Source: Cognatazoarcus halotolerans (lineage in GTDB: Bacteria > Pseudomonadota > Gammaproteobacteria > Burkholderiales > Rhodocyclaceae). From it: a stretch of 64,000 nucleotides of DNA. Both the position numbers and the translations under genes were made by a program. The DNA is taken from NCBI RefSeq assembly GCF_009800965.1, contig NZ_WUAF01000007.1:185092-249091 (forward strand), given 5' to 3'. Shown here piece after piece: positions 49,322-58,793 of this stretch (position 1 is its first letter; each line of letters opens with the position of its first letter). The notes below the pieces were generated by a model. It was not told the origin of the DNA. It searched no databases and saw only the letters and a list, made by a program, of their open reading frames with translations.

Positions 49322-51217
49322 ATGAGTTTCGACGAACCAGAGCAGGAGCTATCGCAATTCCGCCGACGCGTGCTGGTCGCGGGCGGTTTCGTGATGGTCT
49401 GTTTCACCCTGCTGGCGGCACGTTTCGCCTGGCTGCAGGTGAGCCGCTACGATTACTATCACACCCGCGCAGAGGACAATCGCATCGCGCTCGTGCCGAT
49501 CGTTCCCAACCGGGGCCTGATCACCGACCGCAATGGCGTGGTACTGGCGCGAAACTACGCGGCCTATACGCTCGAGATCACCCCGTCGGCCCTCAAGAAC
49601 GTGGATGCCACCATCGATGGCTTGGCAGAGATCGTCGAGATCCAGCCCAAGGACCGGCGTCGCTTCAAGAAGATTCTTGACGAGAGCAAGAACTTCGAAA
49701 GCGTGCCGATCCGTACCCGGCTTACCGACGAGGAAGTGGCCCGCCTGATCGCACGGCGTTTCCAGTTTCCGGGTGTCGAGGTCAATGCGAGGCTTTTCCG
49801 GGACTACCCGAACGGGACGCTTGCGTCGCATTTCCTGGGTTACATCGGCCGCATCAACGATCGTGACATGAAGCGCATCGAGGACCGCGAGGAGGAAGCC
49901 AACTATCGGGGGACGGATCACATCGGCAAGACTGGTCTTGAGCAGAGCTATGAAGCCGAACTCCACGGTATCACCGGCTTCGAGGAGGTCGAGGTCGACG
50001 CGGGAGGACGCGCTGTGCGGCTGCTGCGGCGGACCGCGCCGGTCGCCGGCAACAATCTGGTGCTCACGGTCGATCTCGAACTGCAGAAGGTGGCCGAGGA
50101 AGCCTTCGGCAACCGCCGCGGTGCAATGGTGGCGATCGAGCCGGGCAGTGGCGCCGTGCTGGCGCTGGTGTCGGCGCCGGGCTTCGACCCGAACCTGTTC
50201 GTCGATGGCATCTCCACCCAGGACTGGGACGCCCTCAACAATTCACCCGACCATCCGCTCATCAACCGCGCGCTCAACAGCGCCAACCCGCCGGGTTCCA
50301 CCTTCAAGCCCTTCATGGCGCTGGCGGCGCTCACCACCGGCAAGCGCACCGCCCAGCAGGTCATCTCCGATCCGGGCTACTTCGATTTCGGTGGACACCG
50401 CTTCCGGGACGACAAGGTCGGCGGCCACGGACTGGTCAACATGTATCAATCGATTGCCCAGTCGTGCAACACCTACTATTACAAGCTTGCGGCGGACATG
50501 GGTATCGAACAGATCGCGGCCTTTATGACGCGCTTTGATTTCGGTTCGCGGACCGGTATCGACCTCGAGGGCGAATCCTCGGGCGTGCTGCCCTCGCCGG
50601 AATGGAAGAAGCGCCGCTTTAAACGGCCCGAGCAGCAGAAGTGGTATGCCGGGGAGACGATCTCGGTGGGTATCGGCCAGGGTTACAACGCATACACGCC
50701 ATTACAACTCGCTCATGCCACGGCCACGCTCGCTGCCGGCGGTGTGGTCTACAAGCCGCACCTCGTGCGCTATGTGGAGGATGTGCGCAGTGGCGAGAAG
50801 CGCATGATCGAGCCGAACCCGGTGGCGGACCTCCATCTCAAACCCGAACATCTTGCCGAGATCCGTCGCGGCATGGTCGGTGTGAACCTCGAGGGGACCG
50901 GGCGGCGTGCCTTTGCGGGCGTGCCTTATCTGGTCGCCGGAAAGACCGGCACCGCGCAGGTCTATTCGTTGCGTGGCGGCCGCTACAAGGCCAGCGAAGT
51001 GCGTGAGCGCCTGCGCGACCATTCTCTCTACATCGCCTACGCGCCGGCCGACGCGCCGAAGATCGCGCTCGCCGTACTGGTGGAAAACGGTGGTTTCGGT
51101 GCGTCGGCGGCGGCTCCGATCGCGCGCCAGGTGCTTGACTACTATCTGCTCGGCAAGCGGGCCGGCACGCCGGCACCCGAAGATGCTGACGCGCCTGGCG
51201 ACGCGGACGCACCATGA
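49322..51217 (+). CDS. mrdA: Penicillin-binding protein 2 (elongation transpeptidase)
   Basis: A 631-residue class B penicillin-binding protein that cross-links peptidoglycan during cell elongation. One N-terminal membrane helix (VLVAGGFVMVCFTLLAARF), the dimerisation domain starting VPNRGLITDRNGVVLARN, then the transpeptidase domain with SxxK at 326-329 (PGSTFKPF), SCN in QSCNTYYY and KTG in AGKTGTAQV. The C-terminal tail contains a small repeat (DADAPGDADAP). 18 bases after mreD. Confidence 0.97.
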   Translation: MSFDEPEQELSQFRRRVLVAGGFVMVCFTLLAARFAWLQVSRYDYYHTRAEDNRIALVPIVPNRGLITDRNGVVLARNYAAYTLEITPSALKNVDATIDGLAEIVEIQPKDRRRFKKILDESKNFESVPIRTRLTDEEVARLIARRFQFPGVEVNARLFRDYPNGTLASHFLGYIGRINDRDMKRIEDREEEANYRGTDHIGKTGLEQSYEAELHGITGFEEVEVDAGGRAVRLLRRTAPVAGNNLVLTVDLELQKVAEEAFGNRRGAMVAIEPGSGAVLALVSAPGFDPNLFVDGISTQDWDALNNSPDHPLINRALNSANPPGSTFKPFMALAALTTGKRTAQQVISDPGYFDFGGHRFRDDKVGGHGLVNMYQSIAQSCNTYYYKLAADMGIEQIAAFMTRFDFGSRTGIDLEGESSGVLPSPEWKKRRFKRPEQQKWYAGETISVGIGQGYNAYTPLQLAHATATLAAGGVVYKPHLVRYVEDVRSGEKRMIEPNPVADLHLKPEHLAEIRRGMVGVNLEGTGRRAFAGVPYLVAGKTGTAQVYSLRGGRYKASEVRERLRDHSLYIAYAPADAPKIALAVLVENGGFGASAAAPIARQVLDYYLLGKRAGTPAPEDADAPGDADAP

Positions 51218-51230
51218 GGGCCGACCGTAC

Positions 51231-52370
51231 ATGACCGACCGTCGATTCGATCCGCGCCGCTGGCTGATGCTGATCGTCGAGCCACTCGATCCCGCGCTGC
51301 TGCTGCTGCTCAGTCTGTTGCTGTCCTATGCGTTCATGCTCATGGTCAGTGCTTCGCCCGAGCGAATGGAGTCGCAGATGATCAACTCGGCGGTCGCGGT
51401 CACGGTGATGTGGGTGGCCGCGCGCATGCCTGCGCAGCGCATCCTCGCCCTGGCGCTGCCGGTCTATGTCGTCGGTGTCCTGCTGCTCGTTGCGGTTGCC
51501 CTGTTCGGCGAGATTTCCAAGGGCGCCCAGCGCTGGCTGGATCTCGGCGTGGCACGCATTCAGCCCTCCGAACTCATGAAGATCGCCGCGCCACTCATGC
51601 TGGCCTGGTACTTCCAGCAACGCGAGGGCATGATCCGCGCGCGTGAGTTCATCGTGGCAGGCGGACTGCTGCTCCTGCCGGTCGGCCTGATCGTCAAGCA
51701 GCCCGATCTCGGGACCGCCCTGCTGGTGGCCGCAGCCGGTTTCTACGTTCTCTTCTTTGCTGGCCTTTCGTGGAAGCTGATCCTGCCGATCGCTGCCGTG
51801 GCGATCGTAGGCATCGGTTCGATCGTCGGTTTCGGTGACCGCATCTGTCAGCCTGACGTCGATTGGGTCGTGCTCCATGGCTACCAGAAGAACCGGGTGT
51901 GCACCCTGCTCGATCCGACGCAGGACCCCCTTGGCAAGGGTTTTCACATCATCCAGTCCACCATTGCGATCGGTTCCGGTGGTGTTTTCGGCAAGGGTTG
52001 GCAGGCGGGTACGCAGACGCACCTGTCCTTCATTCCCGAACGCCACACCGATTTCATCTTCGCCGTGCTCGGCGAGGAATTCGGCCTGACCGGTGCGGTG
52101 GTCCTGCTGGTGCTCTACCTGTTGCTCATCCTGCGCGGCTGCGTAATCGCGGCGCAGGCGCCGACCCTGGCCACGCGTTTGCTGGCCGGCGCCATCACGA
52201 TGATCTTTTTCACCTATGCTTTCGTGAACATGGGCATGGTCAGCGGCATCCTGCCGGTGGTGGGTGTGCCGCTACCCTTCATCAGCTATGGGGGCACCGC
52301 GCTGGTGACCCTGTGCCTGGGGCTGGGCATCCTCATGAGCATCAATCGAAGTTACCTGATGTCGAAGTAA
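51231..52370 (+). CDS. rodA: Peptidoglycan glycosyltransferase RodA (SEDS family)
   Basis: A 379-residue SEDS polymerase with about ten membrane helices, the partner of PBP2. It has KGAQRWLDLGVARIQPSELMK, VKQPDLGTALLVAAAG, and the catalytic-region PERHTDFIFAVLGEEFG, ending in PFISYGGTALVTLCLGLGI. A CxxC-like pair (ICQPDVD, RVCTLLD) occurs in the large periplasmic loop. The frame is open from 50907 within mrdA; the ATG at 51231, 13 bases after mrdA ends, gives the natural start. Confidence 0.96.
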   Translation: MTDRRFDPRRWLMLIVEPLDPALLLLLSLLLSYAFMLMVSASPERMESQMINSAVAVTVMWVAARMPAQRILALALPVYVVGVLLLVAVALFGEISKGAQRWLDLGVARIQPSELMKIAAPLMLAWYFQQREGMIRAREFIVAGGLLLLPVGLIVKQPDLGTALLVAAAGFYVLFFAGLSWKLILPIAAVAIVGIGSIVGFGDRICQPDVDWVVLHGYQKNRVCTLLDPTQDPLGKGFHIIQSTIAIGSGGVFGKGWQAGTQTHLSFIPERHTDFIFAVLGEEFGLTGAVVLLVLYLLLILRGCVIAAQAPTLATRLLAGAITMIFFTYAFVNMGMVSGILPVVGVPLPFISYGGTALVTLCLGLGILMSINRSYLMSK

Positions 52371-52386
52371 TGAACGGGAATAGGCA

Positions 52387-53448
52387 ATGAACGCACTTGC
52401 ACGATTCAATTCGGCCATTGATCCGCGCGCCGTGCGCAATTTCGTGTTGCTGGCGGCGGCGAGCGGCGTGCTGGCGGCGTGCGGCAGCGCACCGATGCGC
52501 AGCGGCGACGCCGGCTCGGCGGCAAGTCAGGCTGAACGGGGCGGCGGCGACAAGGTGGTGCGGCGACCTTCGACAAAGGGCGGCGGCTACTACAGTGACG
52601 ACGGTCCGCATGAGAATCCGCCGGAGAATCTCGATCAGGTCCCGGACGCACAGCCGCGGCTCGACCCGCTGCATCGCTTCGCCAACAGGCCCTATACCGT
52701 ACTGGGGCAGTCCTTCGTGCCCGCCACGCAGATCGAACCCTACAGGGCGCGTGGCCGTGCCAGCTGGTATGGCCGCAAGTTCCACGGCAAGCCGACCTCG
52801 ACCGGTGAGCCCTACGACATGTATGCAATGACTGCCGCGCATCCGACGCTGCCGATCCCGAGCTACGCCCGCGTCACCAATCTCTCGAACGGACGCTCGG
52901 TGATCGTGAGGGTCAATGATCGCGGGCCCTTCCACAAGGGACGGCTCATCGATCTTTCCTACACCGCGGCCTACAAGCTCGGTTACGTGAATCGCGGCAG
53001 TACCGAAGTCGAGGTGGTGAGCATCCTGCCCGACGAGATACCGATGATCGTGGCCGGCCAACAGAGCGCCCCGGTGTCGGCAGGTCCCGCATTGAGCGAG
53101 GCTGTGCCGCAGGCCGACAGTCCGGTCCAGCCCCTGGCGCCCTTGCCGGTGCCGATTGCACTTGCCGCCATTCCAGCCGTTCAGCCCGCCGCGACGCAGG
53201 CTGCCGCAGCCAGTGCCGGCGGCGTGTATCTGCAGCTTGGCGCGTTCGTGTCACGGGCCAATGCGGAGGGGTTTCGCAGTCTCGTCGAGCAGGAGATGGA
53301 AGGGCTGTCGAGTCGCCTCGAGGTGCTGGACGGCGGTGGACGCTACCGCCTGCATCTCGGCCCCTTCGATAGCGTCGAGGCAGCCCGTCGGGATGCGGAG
53401 CGGATCGCCTCGGCACTCAAATTGCAGCCTTTTGTCGTCATGCGTTGA
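52387..53448 (+). CDS. rlpA: RlpA-type septal ring lytic transglycosylase with SPOR domain
   Basis: A 353-residue outer-membrane lipoprotein (lipobox LAACGS, Cys32). The double-psi beta-barrel domain (about 120-205) shows ASWYGRKFHGKPTSTGEPYD (in parts), MTAAHPTLP and VRVNDRGPFHKGRLIDLS, with the catalytic aspartate in NDRGPF. A Pro/Ala-rich linker leads to a C-terminal SPOR domain (YLQLGAFVSRANAEGF, RLHLGPFDSVEAARRD) that binds denuded glycans at the division site. 16 bases after rodA, the usual place. Confidence 0.95.
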   Translation: MNALARFNSAIDPRAVRNFVLLAAASGVLAACGSAPMRSGDAGSAASQAERGGGDKVVRRPSTKGGGYYSDDGPHENPPENLDQVPDAQPRLDPLHRFANRPYTVLGQSFVPATQIEPYRARGRASWYGRKFHGKPTSTGEPYDMYAMTAAHPTLPIPSYARVTNLSNGRSVIVRVNDRGPFHKGRLIDLSYTAAYKLGYVNRGSTEVEVVSILPDEIPMIVAGQQSAPVSAGPALSEAVPQADSPVQPLAPLPVPIALAAIPAVQPAATQAAAASAGGVYLQLGAFVSRANAEGFRSLVEQEMEGLSSRLEVLDGGGRYRLHLGPFDSVEAARRDAERIASALKLQPFVVMR

Positions 53449-53535
53449 ACCAGCCGTAACCAAAGGGAGTCATCTCCCATCCTGGCGGGTATCGGACGCC
53501 ACCTATCAATCCCCAGCACCGAAAAGTTGAGACTC

Positions 53536-54660
53536 ATGCGTTTAGTTAGCTTCTTCACCCTGTTTTTTGCCTCGGTTCTCGCCTTCGCACAGGTTCCGCC
53601 TCCCGTCGTCGCGGCCAATTCTTGGCTGATGCTCGATTACACTTCCGGCCAGGTGCTTGCCTCGCGCGATCCCGACAAGCGCATCGAGCCGGCGTCCCTG
53701 ACCAAGCTGATGACCGCCTACATTACGTTCTCCGCGCTGCGCGAAGGAAAGATCAAGCGCGAGCAGGAAGTGCCGGTCTCGGAAAAGGCCTGGAAGATGG
53801 AAGGGTCGAGGATGTTCATCGAACCGGGAAAACCGGTCACGGTGGGCGAACTGATTCAGGGCATGATCGTGCAATCGGGCAATGACGCCTGCGTGGCGCT
53901 GGCCGAGGCAATCGCGGGCTCCACCGACGCGTTCGTGCACATCATGAACCAGGAGGCCAAGCGACTCGGCATGGTGAACACCCATTTCACAAATACCACC
54001 GGCCTGCCCGACGCGGCCCACTACACCACTGCGCGTGATCTCTCGATTCTGGCCGCGGCGGTGGTGCGAGACTTCCCGGAAGACTATTCGACCTACTCGC
54101 AGAAAGAGTTCCGCTACAACAACATCCCCCAGCGCAATCGTAACCGCCTGCTGTGGACCGACCCCACTGTAGACGGCATGAAGACCGGCCATACGGATAG
54201 CGCGGGTTATTGTCTGATTGCCTCGGCGAAGCGAGGCGAGCGGCGGATCATCACCGTCGTGACCGGTACCAGCAGCGAGGCCGCCAGGGCAGAAGAGTCG
54301 CTGAAGCTGCTCAACCACGGTTTTCTGTTCTATGACACCGTGCGTCTTTACAGCGCGGCGCAAGCGGTATCGACCCTGCCGGTTTGGAAGGGCGCCAGCA
54401 ACGAGGTGCAGGCCGGTTTCCAGCGGGATTTCCTGATGACGGTACCGAAGGATCAGGCCAACAAGCTCAAGGTCGACTTCGTCAGCCTGCAGCCGGTCAT
54501 CGCGCCGATCGCCAAAGGCCAGCAGGTCGGTACGCTCAAGGTCTCGCTCGACGGTCGGGCGCTTGGCGAATATCCTGTCCTTGCCTTGCAGGAGGTGCCG
54601 CTGGCGGGCTGGTTCGGCCGCACCTGGGACGCCCTGCGGCTGTGGATCAAGAGTCTGTGA
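53536..54660 (+). CDS. dacA: D-alanyl-D-alanine carboxypeptidase (PBP5/6 type)
   Basis: A 374-residue exported class C penicillin-binding protein that removes the terminal D-alanine of stem peptides. Signal peptide LVSFFTLFFASVLAFAQ; SxxK at Ser54-Lys57 (EPASLTKLMTAY), SGN in VQSGNDACVALAE, KTG in GMKTGHTDSAGY. The C-terminal beta domain and an amphipathic anchor (WFGRTWDALRLWIKSL) place it on the periplasmic face. A TTG nine bases earlier is possible, but the ATG at 53536 is preferred. The D-alanine released could feed the next gene's enzyme. Confidence 0.96.
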   Translation: MRLVSFFTLFFASVLAFAQVPPPVVAANSWLMLDYTSGQVLASRDPDKRIEPASLTKLMTAYITFSALREGKIKREQEVPVSEKAWKMEGSRMFIEPGKPVTVGELIQGMIVQSGNDACVALAEAIAGSTDAFVHIMNQEAKRLGMVNTHFTNTTGLPDAAHYTTARDLSILAAAVVRDFPEDYSTYSQKEFRYNNIPQRNRNRLLWTDPTVDGMKTGHTDSAGYCLIASAKRGERRIITVVTGTSSEAARAEESLKLLNHGFLFYDTVRLYSAAQAVSTLPVWKGASNEVQAGFQRDFLMTVPKDQANKLKVDFVSLQPVIAPIAKGQQVGTLKVSLDGRALGEYPVLALQEVPLAGWFGRTWDALRLWIKSL

Positions 54661-54667
54661 GGAACGT

Positions 54668-55528
54668 GTGACCAGCATCTGTTTTCTCGACGGCAGCTTC
54701 CTGCCGCTTGCCGAAGCCAGGGTTTCGCCCATGGACCGTGGCTTCCTGTTCGGTGACGGTGCCTATGAGGTCATACCGGTCTATTCCGGGCGTCCGTTCC
54801 GGCTCGACGAACACCTCGTCCGCCTCGGCCACACCCTCGCGGCGTTGCGTCTGCCGGACCCGCATGCCTTCGACGAGTGGCGGCGCATCGTCCGCGAAGT
54901 GGTTGCCCGCAACCGCTGGCCGGACCAGTCGGTGTATCTGCAGGTGAGCCGCGGGGCGGACGAGCGGCGCAACCACGCCTTCCCGCACGTAACGCGCCCC
55001 ACCGTGTTCCTGATGAGCGAAGAGCTGGTCACCACCCCCGCCGCGCAGCGGGCCGCCGGAGTGGGTGCGATCACCGCGGCGGACATCCGCTGGATGCGCT
55101 GTGATCTCAAGGCCGTCTCGCTGCTTGCCAACTGCCTGCTCAGACAGCAGGCAGTCGAACATGGCTGTGCCGAAACCATCCTGCTGCGCGACGGATTCCT
55201 GACCGAGGGTGCAGCCTCCAGCATCTTCATCGTTCGCAATGGCGTGCTGCTCGCGCCACCAAAGAGCCATCTCGTGCTACCCGGCGTCACCTACGACATC
55301 GTGCTGGAACTTGCCGCGAAGCACGGCCAGGCACACGAAGTGCGCGAAATCCTCGAAGACGAACTGCGTGGCGCGGACGAAATCTGGATGACTTCATCGA
55401 CAAAGGAGATCCTGCCGATCACCCGTCTCGACGATCGTCCGGTCGGTGGCGGCCAACCCGGTCCGGTCGCGCAACGGATGCACGGCTGGTATCAGGACTT
55501 CAAGGAAACGGTGATGCGCGGTGACTGA
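54668..55528 (+). CDS. D-amino acid aminotransferase (class IV PLP enzyme)
   Basis: A 286-residue fold-type IV aminotransferase. Conserved features are MDRGFLFGDGAYEVIPVY near the N terminus and the PLP lysine Lys148 in RCDLKAVSLLAN, where Bacillus D-amino acid transaminase has nearly the same sequence, plus TEGAASSIFIV for cofactor phosphate binding. It should interconvert D-alanine and D-glutamate with their 2-oxo acids, although branched-chain or aminodeoxychorismate lyase activity cannot be excluded. The start is GTG at 54668, seven bases after dacA. It overlaps the DUF493 gene by eight bases. Confidence 0.88.
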   Translation: MTSICFLDGSFLPLAEARVSPMDRGFLFGDGAYEVIPVYSGRPFRLDEHLVRLGHTLAALRLPDPHAFDEWRRIVREVVARNRWPDQSVYLQVSRGADERRNHAFPHVTRPTVFLMSEELVTTPAAQRAAGVGAITAADIRWMRCDLKAVSLLANCLLRQQAVEHGCAETILLRDGFLTEGAASSIFIVRNGVLLAPPKSHLVLPGVTYDIVLELAAKHGQAHEVREILEDELRGADEIWMTSSTKEILPITRLDDRPVGGGQPGPVAQRMHGWYQDFKETVMRGD

Positions 55529-55793
55529 TCAAACCAGAAAGACCCTGCTCGAGTTTCCCTGCGAGTTTCCCATCAAGATCATGGGGGCGCGGGTCGATGA
55601 ATTCGCCCAGACCATCATGGAGGTGGTGATCCGTCACGCCCCCGACTTCGATGCTGCGGCGATGGAGATGCGGACCTCGAGCAAGGGCAACTACCTTGCG
55701 GTCACCTGTACGGTCACGGCGACCTCGCAGGCGCAGCTCGACGCGCTCTACCGTGAGCTTTCGAGCCATCCGCTGGTCAAGGTGGTGTTGTGA
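55521..55793 (+). CDS. DUF493 (YbeD-like) small protein
   Basis: A 90-residue protein of the DUF493/YbeD family, with an ACT-like ferredoxin fold: [16 protein letters not shown], the [20 protein letters not shown] stretch and [18 protein letters not shown]. It is almost always found between dacA and lipB. The GTG start overlaps the transaminase gene, and its stop overlaps the GTG of lipB, so the three are coupled. A regulatory role in lipoylation or envelope metabolism is suspected from context but unproven. Confidence 0.9.
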   Translation: MTDQTRKTLLEFPCEFPIKIMGARVDEFAQTIMEVVIRHAPDFDAAAMEMRTSSKGNYLAVTCTVTATSQAQLDALYRELSSHPLVKVVL

Positions 55794-56485
55794 ATCTTGT
55801 CGAACTCGCGGCCGAGCACGGCCTGCACTTGCCGGATGGCGAACTGAGCGAAAAGGCCCTGATGGTCAGGCGGCTCGGGCTGGTGCCCTACGAACCCAGC
55901 TGGCATGCAATGCAGGCATTCACGGCTGATCGTGACGCGCAGACGCCCGACGAGTTGTGGTTGCTCGAGCACCCGCCGGTATTCACCCTCGGCCAGGCGG
56001 GCAAACCCGAGCATCTGCTCACGGCAACCGAGATCCCCGTGGTCAAGATCGACCGCGGCGGCCAGATCACCTACCACGGCCCCGGCCAGTTGGTCGGCTA
56101 CCTGATGCTCGATCTGCACCGGCGTGGCCTCAAGGTGCGCGAGATGGTCAACCTCATCGAACAGGCAGTGATCGACTGCGTTGCGGAATATGGCGTCGAA
56201 GCAGTCCGCAAGGAAGGTGCGCCCGGGGTCTATGTAGACGGTGCAAAGGTCGGGGCATTGGGGCTGCGGGTCAGGAATGGTTGCAGCTACCACGGATTGA
56301 GCCTGAATGTCGATATGGATCTTGCACCATTTACGATCATCAATCCCTGCGGTTATAGTGGCCTCGAAACAGTGCAACTCAGGCAGTTCGGCGTAACCGA
56401 CAGCGTTGCGCAGGTAGGCGAGCGTCTGCTTGCCCATCTCGAGCGCCTGATGCCACCCATAACCAGGGGCATTCGCGCCCACTGA
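55790..56485 (+). CDS. lipB: Octanoyl-[ACP]:protein N-octanoyltransferase
   Basis: A 231-residue enzyme that moves octanoyl groups from acyl carrier protein to the lipoyl domains of 2-oxoacid dehydrogenases. The active-site residues are Lys153 ([11 protein letters not shown]) and Cys187 ([10 protein letters not shown]), with [17 protein letters not shown] upstream. The GTG at 55790 overlaps the DUF493 stop; a later ATG (55862) would remove a variable N terminus of 24 residues. It lies 44 bases before lipA, the next step in the pathway. Confidence 0.95.
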   Translation: MNLVELAAEHGLHLPDGELSEKALMVRRLGLVPYEPSWHAMQAFTADRDAQTPDELWLLEHPPVFTLGQAGKPEHLLTATEIPVVKIDRGGQITYHGPGQLVGYLMLDLHRRGLKVREMVNLIEQAVIDCVAEYGVEAVRKEGAPGVYVDGAKVGALGLRVRNGCSYHGLSLNVDMDLAPFTIINPCGYSGLETVQLRQFGVTDSVAQVGERLLAHLERLMPPITRGIRAH

Positions 56486-56529
56486 ACGACGAGCCGGCAC
56501 CAAGCCGGCCGAGGAAAGGAAGACACAGC

Positions 56530-57477
56530 ATGGAAACCCCCGCACGCAAGCAGCGCGGTGCCGACAAGACGGCGCGCATCCCGATCAAGATCGTTCCCGC
56601 CGAACGCCTCAAGAAGCCTGAGTGGATCCGCATCAAGCTCGGTGCGGGGCACGAAGTGGAGCGTTTCAACGAGATCAAGGAAACGCTGCGGGAGCACAAG
56701 CTGCACACCGTCTGCGAAGAGGCCTCCTGCCCCAACATCCATGAGTGCTTCGGCAAGGGTACGGCCACCTTCATGATCATGGGCGACATCTGTACCCGCC
56801 GTTGCCCGTTCTGCGACGTCGGTCATGGCCGCCCCGACCCGCTCAACGAGAACGAGCCGGCCGATCTGGCCAAGACCATCGCGGCGATGCGCCTCAATTA
56901 CGTGGTGATAACCTCGGTTGACCGCGACGATCTGCGCGACGGCGGCGCCCAGCATTTCGTGGAGTGCATCAGCCAGACCCGCAGCGCTTCGCCGAAGACC
57001 ACCATCGAGGTGCTCGTTCCCGACTTCCGTGGTCGCATGGAGATAGCCCTCGACATCTTCGACCAAGCGCCGCCCGACGTCATGAATCACAACCTCGAGA
57101 CCGTGCCGCGTCTCTACAAGCAGGCGCGTCCGGGCTCGGACTACGCCTACTCGCTCGAGTTGCTCAAGCAGTTCAAGGCGCGGCATCCGGAAGTGCTGAC
57201 CAAATCCGGCCTGATGGTCGGCCTGGGCGAAACCGATGACGAGATCCTCGAAGTGATGCGCGATCTGCGCGCCCACGACGTCGACATGCTTACCATCGGT
57301 CAGTACCTGCAGCCTTCGGGCGGTCATCTGCCGGTGTTGCGCTACGTGCATCCCGACACCTTCAAGATGTTCGAAACCGAAGCGCTCAAGATGGGCTTCC
57401 GGAACGCGGCGTGTGGGCCGATGGTGCGTTCGAGCTACTGGGCCGATCAGCAGGCCCATGGTGCCGGGGTGGTGTGA
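56530..57477 (+). CDS. lipA: Lipoyl synthase
   Basis: A 315-residue radical SAM enzyme that inserts two sulfurs into octanoyl domains. The auxiliary cluster cysteines are Cys62, Cys67 and Cys73 ([12 protein letters not shown]) and the radical SAM cluster is Cys88, Cys92 and Cys95 (CTRRCPFC). [16 protein letters not shown] and the C-terminal [11 protein letters not shown] are further signatures. A strong GGAAAGGAAG ribosome binding site precedes the ATG. It ends the run from dacA to lipA. Confidence 0.97.
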   Translation: METPARKQRGADKTARIPIKIVPAERLKKPEWIRIKLGAGHEVERFNEIKETLREHKLHTVCEEASCPNIHECFGKGTATFMIMGDICTRRCPFCDVGHGRPDPLNENEPADLAKTIAAMRLNYVVITSVDRDDLRDGGAQHFVECISQTRSASPKTTIEVLVPDFRGRMEIALDIFDQAPPDVMNHNLETVPRLYKQARPGSDYAYSLELLKQFKARHPEVLTKSGLMVGLGETDDEILEVMRDLRAHDVDMLTIGQYLQPSGGHLPVLRYVHPDTFKMFETEALKMGFRNAACGPMVRSSYWADQQAHGAGVV

Positions 57478-57483
57478 GTCTAA

Positions 57484-57506
57484 GCGGGCGGCGTGTGTCC
57501 GCCCGC
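57484..57506. terminator. GC-rich hairpin between lipA and mhpR
   Basis: A perfect eight-base-pair stem, GCGGGCGG and CCGCCCGC, with a seven-base loop, six bases after the lipA stop and between two convergent genes. No T-run follows on either strand, so termination is plausible but not certain. Confidence 0.5.
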
Positions 57507-57592
57507 AATTCGGCCCTTCCCATCCACAACATCAATCCGGGGGCTCGGCCGATCTTCCCGCGGGGTCCGCGGAGTCTTCAGGGCGATCCGGG

Positions 57593-58399
57593 TCAGTCGG
57601 GCACGCCTTTCGCGAGCAGCACCTCCAGCTGCCGCGCCGCCTTGTGCAAGGGTGAAAGGTAGCGGCTCACCGCTTCTTCGCGCCCGATCGCCCGGGCAAG
57701 ATAGATCACGTTGATCGTCGCCACGGCGCGTGCGTTCTCGAACACCGGCACCGCGATCGCGCCGACCTTGCCCTCTTCGGACCAGTCTCCCTCGTTCGCG
57801 CCGTAGCCGCGGGCGCGCGTCTGCTCCAGCAGATTGTCGATGAAGCGGGCATCGTTGGCGTATTTCGCCTGAAAGGGATCCTGCCGAAGCAAGGCGACCA
57901 GAGAGGCCCTTTCGTCGTCTGCACAATAGGCGAAATAGGCACGCCCGGCCGCGGTGACCAGCATCGGCAGGTGCTGGCCGACCATGGTCCGATGAAACGA
58001 GAGCGCACTGAAGCGGTGGGTGGATTCGCGGATCAGCATCGCCGCGCCGTCCGGCGTGCACAGGTCCGACGGCCACCGTACCTGCTGAAGCAAGGACGCC
58101 AGTACCGGTCCGGCCACCGCCGAGACCCTTTCGTCGTGGGTGAAGCCCTCGGACAGGGAACGTGTCTTCAGGGTCAGCACATAGCGGTCGTCCGAGCCGC
58201 TACGTCGCACGTAGCCTTCTTCGATGAGGGTCTCGAGTAGCCGGCGTACCGTCGTGCGATGCAATCCGGTCGCAGTCGCGAGGTCGGCCAGGCTGGCCCG
58301 GCCCTGTTCGTTGCGGTTCAGGGCCTGGAGCAATTCGAGCCCCCGAACCAGGCTTCGTACCTTGCTGTATCCGGCGTCGTTCGCAGAGTTCACCGCCAT
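57593..58399 (-). CDS. mhpR: IclR-family regulator, MhpR-like
   Basis: A 268-residue IclR-type regulator. The N-terminal winged helix-turn-helix reads DLATATGLHRTTVRRLLETL and EEGYVRRSGSDD, nearly the same as I remember for E. coli MhpR, the activator of 3-(3-hydroxyphenyl)propionate degradation. The effector domain follows (RFSALSFHRTMVGQHLP, GYGANEGDWSEEGKVGAIAV). It is divergent from mhpA, the expected layout. The ATG at 58399 aligns with the E. coli start; its GAGG lies unusually close (about three bases). An ATG at 58426 would add nine basic residues. Confidence 0.88.
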   Translation of the reverse strand: MAVNSANDAGYSKVRSLVRGLELLQALNRNEQGRASLADLATATGLHRTTVRRLLETLIEEGYVRRSGSDDRYVLTLKTRSLSEGFTHDERVSAVAGPVLASLLQQVRWPSDLCTPDGAAMLIRESTHRFSALSFHRTMVGQHLPMLVTAAGRAYFAYCADDERASLVALLRQDPFQAKYANDARFIDNLLEQTRARGYGANEGDWSEEGKVGAIAVPVFENARAVATINVIYLARAIGREEAVSRYLSPLHKAARQLEVLLAKGVPD

Positions 58400-58437
58400 C
58401 CCCCTCTTGCGTCTCACAAACCGCATTGTGCATCAGG

Positions 58438-58451
58438 TGGACACTGGTCCA
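58438..58451. promoter_or_regulatory. Putative MhpR operator
   Basis: An inverted repeat TGGAC-ACTG-GTCCA lies in the divergent mhpR-mhpA region. Its TGGA...TCCA arms match the general form of IclR-family sites. It is 38 bases from the chosen mhpR start and about 340 bases before mhpA. Assignment to MhpR is inference. Confidence 0.4.
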
Positions 58452-58540
58452 ACTGCTTTTGATGGCGCCATACCCAAAACTTAGAGTGTCTCCCACGACA
58501 GAAGCGACACCCGGACCAAGGGTGCACCGAGGAGACGACG

Positions 58541-58672
58541 ATGGTCGCAAGAGCCTATCGAAGCATTTTGGCGGAAGCCCACTGCACGAACGCCACCCCG
58601 ATCCGCAAAGCGCCGCACGCAAACGCGATGCGATTCCCGCGTGGTTCCCACAGCAGTTTCCGCCGCAACTGA
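58541..58672 (+). CDS. Possible small ORF in the mhp leader
   Basis: A 43-codon ORF (begins MVARAYRSILAEAHC, ends RRN) preceded by a strong GAGGAG ribosome binding site at 58529-58534, seven bases before its ATG. It sits in the 394-base region between mhpR and mhpA. The product is basic, contains one cysteine, and has no membrane helix. It resembles no family I know and may be a leader peptide, a remnant or chance. The rest of the region holds the putative operator and no other gene that I can support. Confidence 0.3.
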   Translation: MVARAYRSILAEAHCTNATPIRKAPHANAMRFPRGSHSSFRRN

Positions 58673-58793
58673 TCCCCCTGCTTTCCTGAAATGGGCGCCG
58701 CCTCGTGCGATGCCTCCCTGTGAAAAACGAAGAGACCCGCGTGGTACGCACCGCGCCGGATCCGAAACCAGCGTGAAACGGAGAAGACCAGAT

